Origin: Gilliamella apis
GTDB lineage: Bacteria; Pseudomonadota; Gammaproteobacteria; Enterobacterales; Orbaceae
Length of the DNA stretch: 64,000 nt
Direction of reading: 5' to 3'
NCBI RefSeq assembly: GCF_030758615.1
Contig: NZ_CP132381.1
Coordinates: forward strand, 1,736,001 to 1,800,000
This document shows, piece after piece, positions 1-9,588 of the stretch. Made by a program: the position numbers and the translations under genes. The notes under the pieces were generated by a model, which worked only from the letters and a program-made list of their open reading frames with translations, searched no databases and was not told where the DNA came from. Positions within the stretch are counted from its first letter, which is position 1, and each line of letters starts with the position of its first letter.

Positions 1-54
1 ATTTTTTAAATAGAAGAATTTAATTTGTTGTCAGTTTTTTATCTCGGTAATCAA

Positions 55-83
55 TTCTAAACCGCTTTATAAGCGGTTTAGAA
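55..83 (-). terminator. Hairpin terminator
   Basis: A perfect 13-bp inverted repeat (arm TTCTAAACCGCTT) with a 3-nt loop lies just after the stop of the small minus-strand ORF. The T run is weak, so it may act as a bidirectional hairpin. Confidence 0.6.
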
Positions 84-95
84 TAATGTAAATAA

Positions 96-293
96 TTATT
101 TACCTGGATAAAGAATAAATGGAACTTTTTGGTATTGCTTAGTTATCTTATCCCATGCTTGTAACTTTAATATACATAGGAATTTTTTCTCCTCTTGGGT
201 CGGTATTGCCCCAATCGATAATAAATAATCTTTAGCATATTGCTTTTCAATGCTAAATGCATGCCTGTAAATCGCCAACCAGTAATACAACAC
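96..293 (-). CDS. Hypothetical small protein (65 aa)
   Basis: I do not recognise this 65-residue ORF. It would start at GTG with no clear Shine-Dalgarno. It has an aromatic N-terminus, a lysine-rich middle and ends in LYPGK. It lies divergent to the YnfA-like gene and is followed directly by a strong hairpin, which is the main support for its being real. It has no clear membrane segment or motif. It could be a small conserved protein or a fragment. Confidence 0.35.
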   Translation of the reverse strand: MLYYWLAIYRHAFSIEKQYAKDYLLSIGAIPTQEEKKFLCILKLQAWDKITKQYQKVPFILYPGK

Positions 294-335
294 ATTATGA
301 TAAAATAGTTATATTGATTCTTTTAGGATTACATT

Positions 336-659
336 ATGCTGAAAATTATTAGTCTTTTCTTTTTAACTGCTTTAGCTGAAATCTTTGGCTGCTATTGTGT
401 CTATATTTGGTTCAAAAAAACAGCATCTCATTGTTTTTTGGGATTAGCTATACTAAGTTTAATGTTATTTGCTTGGTTACTATCATTACATCCAGAAGCA
501 AGTGGCCGTATTTATGCTACCTATGGCGGTATCTATATTATCGTATCAATGATTTGGCTTAGATTGGTTGATAATGTTAAATTGTCTAGTTTTGACTTAA
601 TTGGCGCGGGTATTATTTTATTGGGAACTGTGGTTATTATTTCCGGCTGGCGCTCATGA
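336..659 (+). CDS. YnfA/UPF0060 family inner-membrane protein
   Basis: This 107-residue protein is almost entirely hydrophobic, with four predicted membrane helices, and matches the UPF0060/YnfA family in length and pattern. Visible hallmarks are the N-terminal ALAEIFGCY segment, the GRIYATYGGIYI stretch in the third helix and the DLIGAGIILLG fourth helix. The family belongs to the small-multidrug-resistance-like proteins; a transport role is plausible but unproven. The ATG follows AGGATTACATT, a usable ribosome-binding site. It stands alone. Confidence 0.88.
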   Translation: MLKIISLFFLTALAEIFGCYCVYIWFKKTASHCFLGLAILSLMLFAWLLSLHPEASGRIYATYGGIYIIVSMIWLRLVDNVKLSSFDLIGAGIILLGTVVIISGWRS

Positions 660-871
660 TTTTATGAAAAATAGTTAACTAACTCTGATTATTTAAGTTT
701 TATCAAAAGCTTTTGCTAAAAAATAAAGGAAATTTTCTATTATTAATATTCACTTGTTACAGTAATTATTTTAATTACCATGCAAAAATAATTATAATTA
801 AATATTTTTCATATGGTTATTTTAATAATTGAGCTAAAAGATCGTCAAAACTGATTCAGTTAAGATAATAT

Positions 872-893
872 AAAACCCTCTGATGAGGGTTTT
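872..893 (-). terminator. Rho-independent terminator of the lipoprotein gene
   Basis: AAAACCCTC / GAGGGTTTT form a 9-bp stem with a 4-nt loop immediately after the stop of the minus-strand lipoprotein gene. The T-rich arm works on either strand. Confidence 0.75.
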
Positions 894-903
894 TGACTAT
901 TTA

Positions 904-1563
904 TTATTCTGGTTTTGTTATCTCAACACGTTTATCAAAATCTTCATATACCAGAGTTTCCCCATTTTGAATCAACGAAGATACCGAAACATCAGATAGA
1001 TTAAATATTTGATTTTCATTTGCTTTTATATTATACCATGAATAAGGAAGGTAAGTTTTATTATTTGCCAAAATACCATGAACAACAATATCTTGATCTT
1101 TATTGATGTCATTATTTATGGTTATTTTTATTAGTGGATTTATATCAATAAATGATGCTTTTTTTTGACGTTCAAAATTATGTCTTAAATTATCTGACAT
1201 TTTAATTACCATTCCACCGCCAATATCCGTATTGGTAATTTGAATACCATCAACTGGATTTTTACCTCCAACCGTTATCGGAATTTCAAATAACGCTTTT
1301 GAATCCATTTTTTCAGTATAACATTCAATATATTTAGCATTATTAAACACTTTAGCAATAGCTTCTTTAGCATCCTTTACATCTGATGACTCTTGTCTTG
1401 AATCTTCATAACTTTTACATGACATAACTTCAACAATTAATTTTGATTGTACTGTTTTAGCCGATTCACTGTTAATGTCACTTAGATTTACTATTGGTGC
1501 AAGCTCGACTTTACAGCCAGTTAACGACATAACTATTGAGAGTGTTACTAATACTTTCTTCAT
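904..1563 (-). CDS. Putative lipoprotein (219 aa)
   Basis: The N-terminus has a basic start, a hydrophobic core and a lipobox SLTGC with the lipidated cysteine at residue 17, so the product is predicted to be membrane-anchored through lipid. The mature part is hydrophilic and rich in Asn, Lys and Ile. I recognise no domain or catalytic motif. It lies upstream of two large surface proteins on the same strand but is separated from them by about 300 bases, so it is probably transcribed alone; a terminator follows its stop. Confidence 0.75.
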   Translation of the reverse strand: MKKVLVTLSIVMSLTGCKVELAPIVNLSDINSESAKTVQSKLIVEVMSCKSYEDSRQESSDVKDAKEAIAKVFNNAKYIECYTEKMDSKALFEIPITVGGKNPVDGIQITNTDIGGGMVIKMSDNLRHNFERQKKASFIDINPLIKITINNDINKDQDIVVHGILANNKTYLPYSWYNIKANENQIFNLSDVSVSSLIQNGETLVYEDFDKRVEITKPE

Positions 1564-1856
1564 ATGTTATTTCCTATTCATGTTTAAAAGCGCGACAAAA
1601 TAACAAAATCAAAACCCCATTTCAATGTCCTATATATAGACTAATTAAGCATTACTAAACAACTTTAATAAACTGAATAATGATTACATTTCATAATATT
1701 TTGTATAACCTTCATATTTATAATATTATTGAAATTGAAGCTCATTTGAAAATTAATTTAATAATTGTCAATTTTTCCGCTGCCATGAATGTTCTATTTA
1801 CAGTTAAAAAAATAGAAAATTAACAAATAGACTTTGCTTAATTTTTAAATTTAAGA

Positions 1857-3692
1857 CTAAGGTGTTACACAAGCAATACGGTATATATCGCCATATTGGT
1901 TAAAGTCATACACAAGCGGTATACCAAAATTCAAATGATTAATGATTGGTTTGCCATTATTGGCTGATACGGTTGCATTGCTTGCTTGACTGGCGGTTAA
2001 GTAATAATAGGAATCCCAATCACTGCCCGAATAGCCTGAGCACTGAAGTGAATATTGCGTTGTCGCATTCCAATCATTAACCATGCATCCCCATTCGCTA
2101 TTAATTCCACCGATCCATTGTCCATTATCTCGATAACTTAACTGACGAGAATACCATGTACCATTTCGATTAGGGATACCAATATTCCATCCATTTTTTG
2201 GAGTCAGTGTATTGACATAATCATTCACTTCAGCCAAACGATAACCAAAACCAAAATTGCTACAATATTCTTTAGCCTTATTTTGAGCAGCAATAACTTC
2301 AGACAAAGACGATGTACTCTTGGCATAATTGACAACTGGTTGAGGAATGTACCATCGCATTAATCTAAATTCATACAGTAACTTAGTTTTAGCCCTATCA
2401 AGATATATTTTAAAAGTGGATGGCCTAAATAGTTTATCATTTGAATTGTAACGTGGACCATTTAACTTTACTTTTAAAGCAGGTTCGATTATTCCAAAGG
2501 AACCACCAAAATATTCCCATTTCTCAGTCGAGCCAGCACTCAGTGATAAGGTCACATTTCCCCCTTCTTCTGCGTTTACTGTTTGGCCATTAGCATTTAA
2601 GACAGTTTGAGGATCAACGCCACCAAATATTAAATAAAAATATAACCCATGAGAGCCAGTGCTGGGAAAGTTGTTCTTAATTATCTGATTTGCACCATCA
2701 TAATCACCGCTATTTGAGGCACTTATAACTTTATATCCTCTACCTGGTATACGTGTTATTCCTCCATCATTAGATGAAAAACCTTCGTCCCATAATGTAC
2801 CTGATACGTCATAACCTCCTGATGGAAGAATTTGATTATGATAAACCAAACTAGGTTGAGCATAACAAGTCGTTGCTAATAATTTATTCGGTTTGATGTA
2901 ATAAGAATGGCTACTAGAGGGAATAGTGTTTTGTTGGGGATCACCATAAGGTGTGATTAATGTGGTATCACTGGCAGTGATGGTTAATTTATACGGGCCA
3001 TTACAGTTATTCATTAATGCATTGATATTTTGTTGAACTATTGGCGTAATGTCATAAAAGGTGGATTGCCCAGGATACGGCGATTCCCACTTTAAACTGA
3101 GATTACCTGTTGCTGTGGCGGTAATTTCTCCAGTAGTATCGTAACCGTCACCATCATCATCACCAAAATAACTATAAGGTGTTTTTAACAACTCCGCCAT
3201 ATCTAATTTGGGATAACTGGCATCACCGGCACTAGATAAAGGAACAAAAGTTTTGATACTAGCAAAGGTTTCCATGTCTAATGGTAATTCTATCGGGTTA
3301 TTGAAGCTAGAAGTATCTTGTGAAGCTTGGATAGTTGTACCATCTGATAAAGTGATCCAAAAAAAATCATCAAACTTATCTAGTTTGCTGGCACCATTAT
3401 CAATAGTAAAATAGGGTTCGTGGCCCTGAATGGCGTTGGATGTCGTTATATTAATTACATTTAAACCATAAGCATTAGTCGCCAGAATAATATTAACAAT
3501 AAAGATTAAACGACTAAAATCATATAATCTTTGCGTTAATAGTAGCCTTTTGGAATATTGATTAAGTAAATGAAATAATGAGTAATATCGAATATGAAAT
3601 CTTGTGGTATATCTTGCAGATTTAATCCCGAAATTAGTCGCTAATTTTCTAGTAGCGTATAGATATGTCATTAACCGACTGTATTTTAACAT
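1857..3692 (-). CDS. Large invasin-like surface protein with lectin-like C-terminus (611 aa)
   Basis: The N-terminus is an unusually long basic/aromatic region (about 60 residues) before a hydrophobic signal core around residues 62-76, resembling an extended signal peptide. The start is well supported: AAGGTGGAG sits 8 nt before the ATG. A DDDGDGYD stretch near residue 180 looks like a calcium-binding thrombospondin-3-type motif. The C-terminal part has the features of intimin/invasin-type adhesion domains: an FPSTG..G segment, a glycine-rich beta region, and a final cysteine-containing module (YCSNFGFGYRLAEVNDY ... SEWGC ... IACVTP) resembling a C-type-lectin-like fold. Secretion and adhesion are inferred from this layout. 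The neighbour at 4276 has the same architecture with low identity, so the two are distant paralogues. Confidence 0.7.
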   Translation of the reverse strand: MLKYSRLMTYLYATRKLATNFGIKSARYTTRFHIRYYSLFHLLNQYSKRLLLTQRLYDFSRLIFIVNIILATNAYGLNVINITTSNAIQGHEPYFTIDNGASKLDKFDDFFWITLSDGTTIQASQDTSSFNNPIELPLDMETFASIKTFVPLSSAGDASYPKLDMAELLKTPYSYFGDDDGDGYDTTGEITATATGNLSLKWESPYPGQSTFYDITPIVQQNINALMNNCNGPYKLTITASDTTLITPYGDPQQNTIPSSSHSYYIKPNKLLATTCYAQPSLVYHNQILPSGGYDVSGTLWDEGFSSNDGGITRIPGRGYKVISASNSGDYDGANQIIKNNFPSTGSHGLYFYLIFGGVDPQTVLNANGQTVNAEEGGNVTLSLSAGSTEKWEYFGGSFGIIEPALKVKLNGPRYNSNDKLFRPSTFKIYLDRAKTKLLYEFRLMRWYIPQPVVNYAKSTSSLSEVIAAQNKAKEYCSNFGFGYRLAEVNDYVNTLTPKNGWNIGIPNRNGTWYSRQLSYRDNGQWIGGINSEWGCMVNDWNATTQYSLQCSGYSGSDWDSYYYLTASQASNATVSANNGKPIINHLNFGIPLVYDFNQYGDIYRIACVTP

Positions 3693-4275
3693 TTGTAAGG
3701 CTCCACCTTATGTTTTTATAAAAAATAAAGCACGAACAGAAATTTTAAATTGTTAAAAAATTCAGTAATCAAGATATAACAATACCAATAATAAATATTA
3801 ATTAAGCAGACAAATACAGAATAACCAAAAACTTATTTTATGTTTGACAATACAACTATTGATATCTTTATGACGAATTAAACGCTCTTATAGTACTTTG
3901 AAATTAAGAATTGCATTAATATTTGTGGATCGGTTTATTACTTATTTTCACATAAATAATACGAGTAGCTTGGTAGTTCTAAAACTTGATTGATAAATCA
4001 AGCTATGTCGGTTTAAATAATGCCATTTTTTTTAAGAAAAATATACCCTTTACACAAAATTTTTCAGTTTTTTATAAAAAGCGTTTGTTGTATTTGGGGT
4101 TTATTTAGATGTTAGCTTTTTCTGAATAAAGCTTACGCTTGCGTAAAACATTTTTGTTGTGCATTTAGCAACTTAATAATCCTCTTCTTTATTCTCAAAT
4201 TCAAAAATAAAGAAGAGTAAATGGTAGAGTACTTGCATGTTTTCATTTAATTAATAATATTTTTCAATAAACTTT
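3693..4275. other. Intergenic region between the two adhesin genes
   Basis: These 583 bases contain no convincing gene. They hold two AT-rich inverted repeats: CTTGATT/AATCAAG at 3985-4002 and a 12-bp arm pair at 4182-4217. The rest is AT-rich spacer that should include the promoter of the downstream adhesin gene; I could not assign one. Confidence 0.6.
4182..4217 (-). terminator. Long AT-rich hairpin after the second adhesin gene
   Basis: CTCTTCTTTATT and AATAAAGAAGAG are perfect 12-bp arms around a 12-nt loop, 60 bases past the stop of the minus-strand adhesin. The position fits a terminator but the stem is GC-poor and no good T run follows. Confidence 0.45.
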
Positions 4276-5987
4276 TTATTGTTTACAAACTGCATGTAAA
4301 TCGTTTGATTTTTTGTAAACTTTAATCTGCCCAATCCAAGCATCAATAGCAAATCTATCCATAAAATAGTCTGAATCACTCACAGGATCAATATATTGAT
4401 CTCGAGAATAAAACCACAAAAATCCACTAAACCAATTTGAATCAGGGTAAGTATTCTTAATTGTCATACCCCATTCGCTCAAAAGTCCTTGTCCTATAGT
4501 ACGAGTAAAGGCATCCCATTCAAGTGGCCATTCTGTCCATGACATTGGTGCATTTGGAGAATTTGACATTTCAGCCCTTGAGGGAATATTCGACTCTCCA
4601 CCACACAAATTAACGGTTTGCTGATAAGTATAATAGTCATTCCCATATGGTACCGCCCATATACCGGTTAAATTGAAAGTATAATTTTGTTCAGGAATTT
4701 GTTCATCATGTTTAAATTTTGCAGTTATTGTAACAGGACCTATCGGTTTTTTAATCAACATAACATAACCTTGTTTATCAACCGTAATACTATCATTTGG
4801 ACTTGCCGAAAATGTATATTCAAAATCATCTTGATGACCTGTCATAATTAATTGAAATTTTGCTCCTGGAAAACCTGTCGTTGGAAAGTGTGGCACCGCC
4901 GATACTTTAAAACCATTATTAGGATCGAAAACCTTAGCATCATAACCTCCACCACAATAGCTATCCCTTTCTCGGCTATTATCATAATTCCAACCATTAA
5001 CCCAGTGTTTACTGTCATCAAAAAGCGATGATTCAAATTCATGCTCAGCATAACCAAATAAAAGACAATCAAGACTTCCTTGATATGGTACTGGTCTAAC
5101 ACTTCCCCAAACATATTGTGGATACAGTATCATTCCATAAGGTTTAGCATAACAGATTTCAGGTTTAGCCATAATTTTGTATTTTTGAGTGATATCAACA
5201 TACTCGCTTTCATTAGGAATACCATATTCGGAATAGGTTTTTACTTTAGTTGTAATAGTTAAAGTTAACGGCATGGAAATGTCACTACCACAACCAATTA
5301 TTTTTTCATCATTTTCGATTTTTATCCCTTTATTATCAAACCAGCTATAATTTGTTTCTTCTACGGTGAACGGAATGTTATTGCGAATGCCATCACCATC
5401 GGTATCATCATAATTAGCAGTCACATCTAAATCATTCATTGCATAATCTTTAATCATAAAGTCTTTAATTGTTAAATTACCATCAAACTGATTGATTTGT
5501 GTGTCACTTAAGTTATTGGTATTTGAACTATATAAAACACCATTAACAGTAAAACCATGTTTTTTCGATGCCCCTTCAATATCGACAACTTTCGGTTTAT
5601 TACCAATAATGACATTTATACTATGTGCTGTAAGTGCTAGGCTTTTTTGACTGACGCCTAAAAAGCATAAAATAAATAAAATATAAATAAACGGTTTAAC
5701 CAGAGATAAACAAACGGATAATAATGAAGAATTTGTTAAAGAAAAAATACAACCCATTGTATTTGCTATCAAATCTCCACCAGGTGAAAGCTGAACTAAA
5801 CGGCGTTTTGTTTTTTTTGTTCTTTGGCTAAATTGATATGGACTAAGACTAGATATTAACTTGGATTTTCTGTGAAAAGATAAACTATCGTGAAAAAGTA
5901 AACTTGAATTGAGGTAATTAGCTGAAATTAAATTATAGGTTGAGCAGGTTTGGTGTTTGGTGTTTGGTGTTTAAAATTATAATGCAT
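4276..5987 (-). CDS. Invasin-like adhesin, phase-variable, currently out of frame
   Basis: The open part (4276-5772, 498 residues from a TTG) carries a hydrophobic signal core (FIYILFILCFLGVSQKSLA), a DDTDGDGIRNN calcium-type motif, the FPTTGFPGAKFQL motif, a Ser/Val-rich beta segment and a terminal cysteine module (NLCGGESNIPSRAEM ... LSEWG ... AVCKQ). These resemble intimin/invasin-family adhesion domains and its neighbour. Upstream of the TTG the frame stays open for about 65 more codons, back to a 7-nt repeat at 5948-5972. Just beyond the repeat is an ATG (at 5987) with AGGA upstream. From that ATG, with the present repeat number, translation stops after 19 codons. Adding one 7-nt unit joins ATG and body into a 572-codon ORF. 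GGTGGAG sits only 3 nt before the TTG, so weak internal initiation is an alternative. Adhesion is inferred. Confidence 0.7.
5948..5972 (-). repeat. Heptanucleotide tandem repeat (TTTGGTG)n, probable phase-variation tract
   Basis: Three full copies of TTTGGTG plus a leading G and trailing TTT lie inside the 5' coding part of the second adhesin, between its likely ATG at 5987 and the open frame downstream. As 7 is not a multiple of 3, slippage by one unit changes the frame. Three copies read OFF and four would read ON. Confidence 0.75.
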
Positions 5988-6382
5988 ATTCGACATCCTG
6001 TCAATTAACTTTATGTTTAATTTGATATTTTATCTTCCATTGTTAGTTTGATTAACTAAATAATGATCGATAATCCTACTGAAAATTGTTTAAAATTATA
6101 AAGACATAAAAAAACCTCGCAACCACTTTTTGAGGCTAAATTGTTAAATTTTGTAAATATTATTAATACATTAGATTTTTAAAGCATCAATTAGTAGCGT
6201 TAAAAAACCCGTTCCTCGAATTTTTTGGTTCTTTGCTTTTCGGACGTTTTTTTTGTTTGATGATTAGTTCTATATGGTGATTATGTCGGAGTAAATAAAA
6301 AGTATTTCATTAGTTTTTTTATATTTTATTTATCATATTTCTATAAATTAGTTTGGCTGAAGTCAATTTTTAATACTTTTGA
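5988..6382. other. Intergenic region upstream of the adhesin and downstream of holC
   Basis: The right side holds the holC 3' flank; the left side must hold the adhesin promoter. A weak hairpin (CCTC...GAGG followed by seven T on the minus strand, about 6108-6136) could end transcription. No gene is seen. Confidence 0.5.
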
Positions 6383-6838
6383 TCATCGACATGTAATTGG
6401 AATAGTTTTGAGATTAAAACCTGCTTCTTTATAAACTTTATATCTTTCTCTAGCTAATGATTTTTGTTGTTCGTCGACAGGAACGAAATCGATAATATCA
6501 CGATAAACACTGGCAAATTCTGGAAATTGTTGTTGTAAATTTATTAATAAATGTCGTGCACCACTACTGCGCTTTTGTGGCCAGCAGATTTCAACTGGCG
6601 ATCCACCTTTTAAACCTTCACCAGCTAAGTTATGTGGAACAAAATCATCGGTATCAAGTTGCCATAAATATTCATCAATTCGCTCAGCTTGCGCTTGATC
6701 TTGGCAAGCAACCAGCACACGCTGTTTGCTGTGCCATGCTTCGACAATTTTTTCGCAGGCTAATTTTTCTTGAAATAATACCCCAGCATCATTAGCTGGG
6801 GCTGAGTTTTCCAGTAAATAGAAAATCACTTTTTTCAT
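6383..6838 (-). CDS. holC: DNA polymerase III chi subunit
   Basis: This 151-residue protein matches HolC (about 147 residues in E. coli). The start YLLEN followed by the alternating helix LACEKIVEAWHSKQRVLVACQDQAQAERIDEYLW, the DTDDFVPHNLAGEG turn and the conserved SPVEICW strand are typical. Chi links the clamp loader to single-stranded-DNA-binding protein at the replication fork. It lies 13 bases downstream of pepA on the same strand, the usual enteric order pepA-holC. Confidence 0.93.
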   Translation of the reverse strand: MKKVIFYLLENSAPANDAGVLFQEKLACEKIVEAWHSKQRVLVACQDQAQAERIDEYLWQLDTDDFVPHNLAGEGLKGGSPVEICWPQKRSSGARHLLINLQQQFPEFASVYRDIIDFVPVDEQQKSLARERYKVYKEAGFNLKTIPITCR

Positions 6839-6851
6839 GATGTTTATCTAC

Positions 6852-8336
6852 TTATTTTTGATCAAGTAAGTATTGAATTAACATCGCAACTGGTCGGCCA
6901 GTTGCACCTTTGTTGGCACCTGATCTCCAAGCTGTACCTGCTATATCAAGATGTGCCCATTGATATTTTTCAGTAAAGCGTGATAAGAAACAAGCAGCAG
7001 TAATTGTACCGCCATCTCGACCACCAGCATTAACAATATCAGCGCAAGTCGATTTGATTTGTTCTTGGAAATCACTATCAATCGGTAAAGACCATGCTTT
7101 GTCACCAGCTTTATTTGATGAAGTAATAAGTTGTTCCACCAATTGTGGATTGTTACCCATTACACCAGTGTAATGGTGACCAAGAGCCACAATACAAGCA
7201 CCGGTTAATGTCGCAATATCAATGACTGTTTTGGGGTTAAAACGTTCAACATAAGTTAAGGTATCACATAAGACTAAACGGCCTTCAGCATCGGTATTAA
7301 TCACTTCAACAGTAATACCTGACATGGTCGTTAAAATATCACCTGGACGATAAGCGTTACCATCAGGCATATTTTCACAACCAGCCATTACACCGATGAC
7401 ATTGATTGGTAATTTCAGCTCGGCTACTGCTTGCATTACGCCAAACACGGTTGCCGCACCACACATATCATACTTCATTTCGTCCATACCAGCAGAAGGT
7501 TTAATAGATATACCGCCTGAATCGAAGGTTAATCCTTTACCGACTAATACATAAGGTTGGGCTTTTTTGTCTTTAGCGCCATGATATTCAATCACCGTCA
7601 TAATTGATTCATTAGTAGATCCTCGTCCTACAGCTAAATAAGCATTCATGTTGAGTTTTGCTAATTCTTTTTCGCCAAAACAGGTGACTTTTAAATTAGT
7701 ATGTTGTTGACCTAAACTTTTACCCTGTTCAGCTAAGTATTTAGCATTACAAACATTCGATGGCATGTTAGCTATATTTTTCGTACTAACAATAGCGTTG
7801 GCAATAATTTGCCCTTGCGATAATTGGCCTTCAACTTGGTTGACTGTCTTTTTGTCACCATAAAGTAGTGTCAATTTTTGTAGGCTCGGTTGTTCTGATT
7901 TTGTTGATTTGAACTCATCAAAACAATAAGTTAATTCACTAACAATTTGCGGTAGTTGCTTAGCAATTTCACAACTTATTGCTGAATTTAAGGTCAAAAT
8001 ATCCCAACATATGTGGTTAACTTTTTTGCTCGCAAGCTCTTTAATTGTAGCTTGAATCACTTTTTTGGCAGCATTTAAATCAAAACTTTTTGCGTCACCA
8101 CACCCCACAACTAATATTTTTTGTTTGGTTGAATTTGCCAATGTATATAAAAATGTAGTTTTACCTAACTGACAATTAATATCACCTGATTTTATCAATT
8201 GACTAATCAAACCATTATTTTCTTCATCTATCTCTTTGATTAAATTAGATTGTAATTTACCTAATTGGACAGTAATAACTAAACATTCTTCTTTTTGTTT
8301 AGTTATAGCAAGGTTGTTTTTAATTGCGTATTGCAT
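6852..8336 (-). CDS. pepA: Leucyl aminopeptidase (M17, PepA)
   Basis: The 494-residue protein has the M17 signature NTDAEGRLVLCD near residue 345, the upstream metal/catalytic segment VGKGLTFDSGGISIKPSAGM, and the C-terminal GTAW..G..KGATGRP segment. It is a two-metal cytosolic aminopeptidase that removes N-terminal residues; in E. coli it also binds DNA in Xer recombination and carAB control. It is divergent from lptF, as in enteric genomes, with holC downstream. Confidence 0.96.
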   Translation of the reverse strand: MQYAIKNNLAITKQKEECLVITVQLGKLQSNLIKEIDEENNGLISQLIKSGDINCQLGKTTFLYTLANSTKQKILVVGCGDAKSFDLNAAKKVIQATIKELASKKVNHICWDILTLNSAISCEIAKQLPQIVSELTYCFDEFKSTKSEQPSLQKLTLLYGDKKTVNQVEGQLSQGQIIANAIVSTKNIANMPSNVCNAKYLAEQGKSLGQQHTNLKVTCFGEKELAKLNMNAYLAVGRGSTNESIMTVIEYHGAKDKKAQPYVLVGKGLTFDSGGISIKPSAGMDEMKYDMCGAATVFGVMQAVAELKLPINVIGVMAGCENMPDGNAYRPGDILTTMSGITVEVINTDAEGRLVLCDTLTYVERFNPKTVIDIATLTGACIVALGHHYTGVMGNNPQLVEQLITSSNKAGDKAWSLPIDSDFQEQIKSTCADIVNAGGRDGGTITAACFLSRFTEKYQWAHLDIAGTAWRSGANKGATGRPVAMLIQYLLDQK

Positions 8337-8474
8337 AGGCTTCTCTTAAAAAGTATCGAATGTGAATAATAACATTTTATCGGTTCATTAAACGATAGCA
8401 ACAAAAAGATAACGAAACAACACAAATCGGATTATAATAATGGGATTTGATAAGACGGACAGATAGGTAATAAA

Positions 8475-9578
8475 GTGATAATTCGCCGATATTTAATTAA
8501 AGAGACACTGAAAACACAAGGGGCAATATTGTTTATATTATTGCTAATTTTCTTTTCTCAAAAATTAATCAGAATTTTATCCAGCGCAATCGATGGCAGC
8601 ATTCCTCGAGATTTGATTATGCCATTATTGTTGTTAGGTGTGTCAAATATGGCTGATCTTATCTTGCCATTAAGCCTTTTTTTAGGTGTACTTGTTACCT
8701 TTGGTCGACTTTATTCTGATAGCGAGATGGTCGCGATGCATGCTTGTGGCGTAAAAAAGCGACTTAACTATCAAGTCGTATTTTTACTTTGTGTAATAAC
8801 ATGTGCAGTAACTGCACTTAATAGTCTTTGGTTTGGCCCTTGGTCTAGCGTAAAAGAGGATCAACTAGTTGAGAACGCAAAAATTAATCCAAGTTTAGCA
8901 GGCCTACTTGCCGGACAATTTCAACAAACACCGGATGGCAATTCAGTAATTTATATTGGCAATGTCGATAACAATAAGTTAGACAACGTATTTATTGCCC
9001 AGATCAATCCTAGAAATAATCAGCGCCCGTCTATCATTATTGCCAATAAAGGAAAAACAGAAGAAGACGCCGATGGTAATCAAATCATCACCCTTGAAGA
9101 TGCGAATCGTTATGAAGGCACTGTCCAGCTAAAAGATTTTCGTATATCGAATTTTCATAACTATTTGGGGATCATAAAACCTAAAGAATTAGATACAAGT
9201 GTTTATGATGATAAAGCTGATGTGCAACAATTAGGGTTACTTGAACTACAGCAGAATCCTACCGCTAAGGCCCAAGCTGAATTGTATTGGCGCTTAACGC
9301 TGATTATTTCTGTTCCTTTAATGGCTTTTTTAGTCATACCATTAAGTGTTTCAAACCCAAGACAAGGTAGATTAGCACAGATTCTACCAGCTTTATTACT
9401 TTATCTAGTCTATTTTTTAATTTCCAGTTCGATTAGAGCTAATGCAGGCAAAGGCCGACTAGATCCTGCTTTGTGGTTTTATCTCATTAATATGGGTTAT
9501 TTTATTCTAGCTTTGATCTTAAATTGTTGGGATAACTTATTTATGCGTAAACTTCGTTTAAAATATAGTGCATTATAA
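8475..9578 (+). CDS. lptF: LPS export permease LptF
   Basis: A 367-residue YjgP/YjgQ-family membrane protein. It starts at GTG with MIIRRYLIKETLKTQ, typical of LptF. It has membrane helices near both ends and a large periplasmic beta-jellyroll between about residues 130 and 265. With LptG and the ATPase LptB it extracts lipopolysaccharide from the inner membrane. The stop is 10 bases before the lptG start, so the two form an operon. Confidence 0.95.
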   Translation: MIIRRYLIKETLKTQGAILFILLLIFFSQKLIRILSSAIDGSIPRDLIMPLLLLGVSNMADLILPLSLFLGVLVTFGRLYSDSEMVAMHACGVKKRLNYQVVFLLCVITCAVTALNSLWFGPWSSVKEDQLVENAKINPSLAGLLAGQFQQTPDGNSVIYIGNVDNNKLDNVFIAQINPRNNQRPSIIIANKGKTEEDADGNQIITLEDANRYEGTVQLKDFRISNFHNYLGIIKPKELDTSVYDDKADVQQLGLLELQQNPTAKAQAELYWRLTLIISVPLMAFLVIPLSVSNPRQGRLAQILPALLLYLVYFLISSSIRANAGKGRLDPALWFYLINMGYFILALILNCWDNLFMRKLRLKYSAL

Positions 9579-9588
9579 GGGGAGAACG

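Noticed and set aside
5948..5972. CRISPR or regulatory iteron reading of the short repeat
   Set aside because: Units are 7 nt without spacers and lie inside a coding frame; no CRISPR array or cas gene was seen anywhere in the window.
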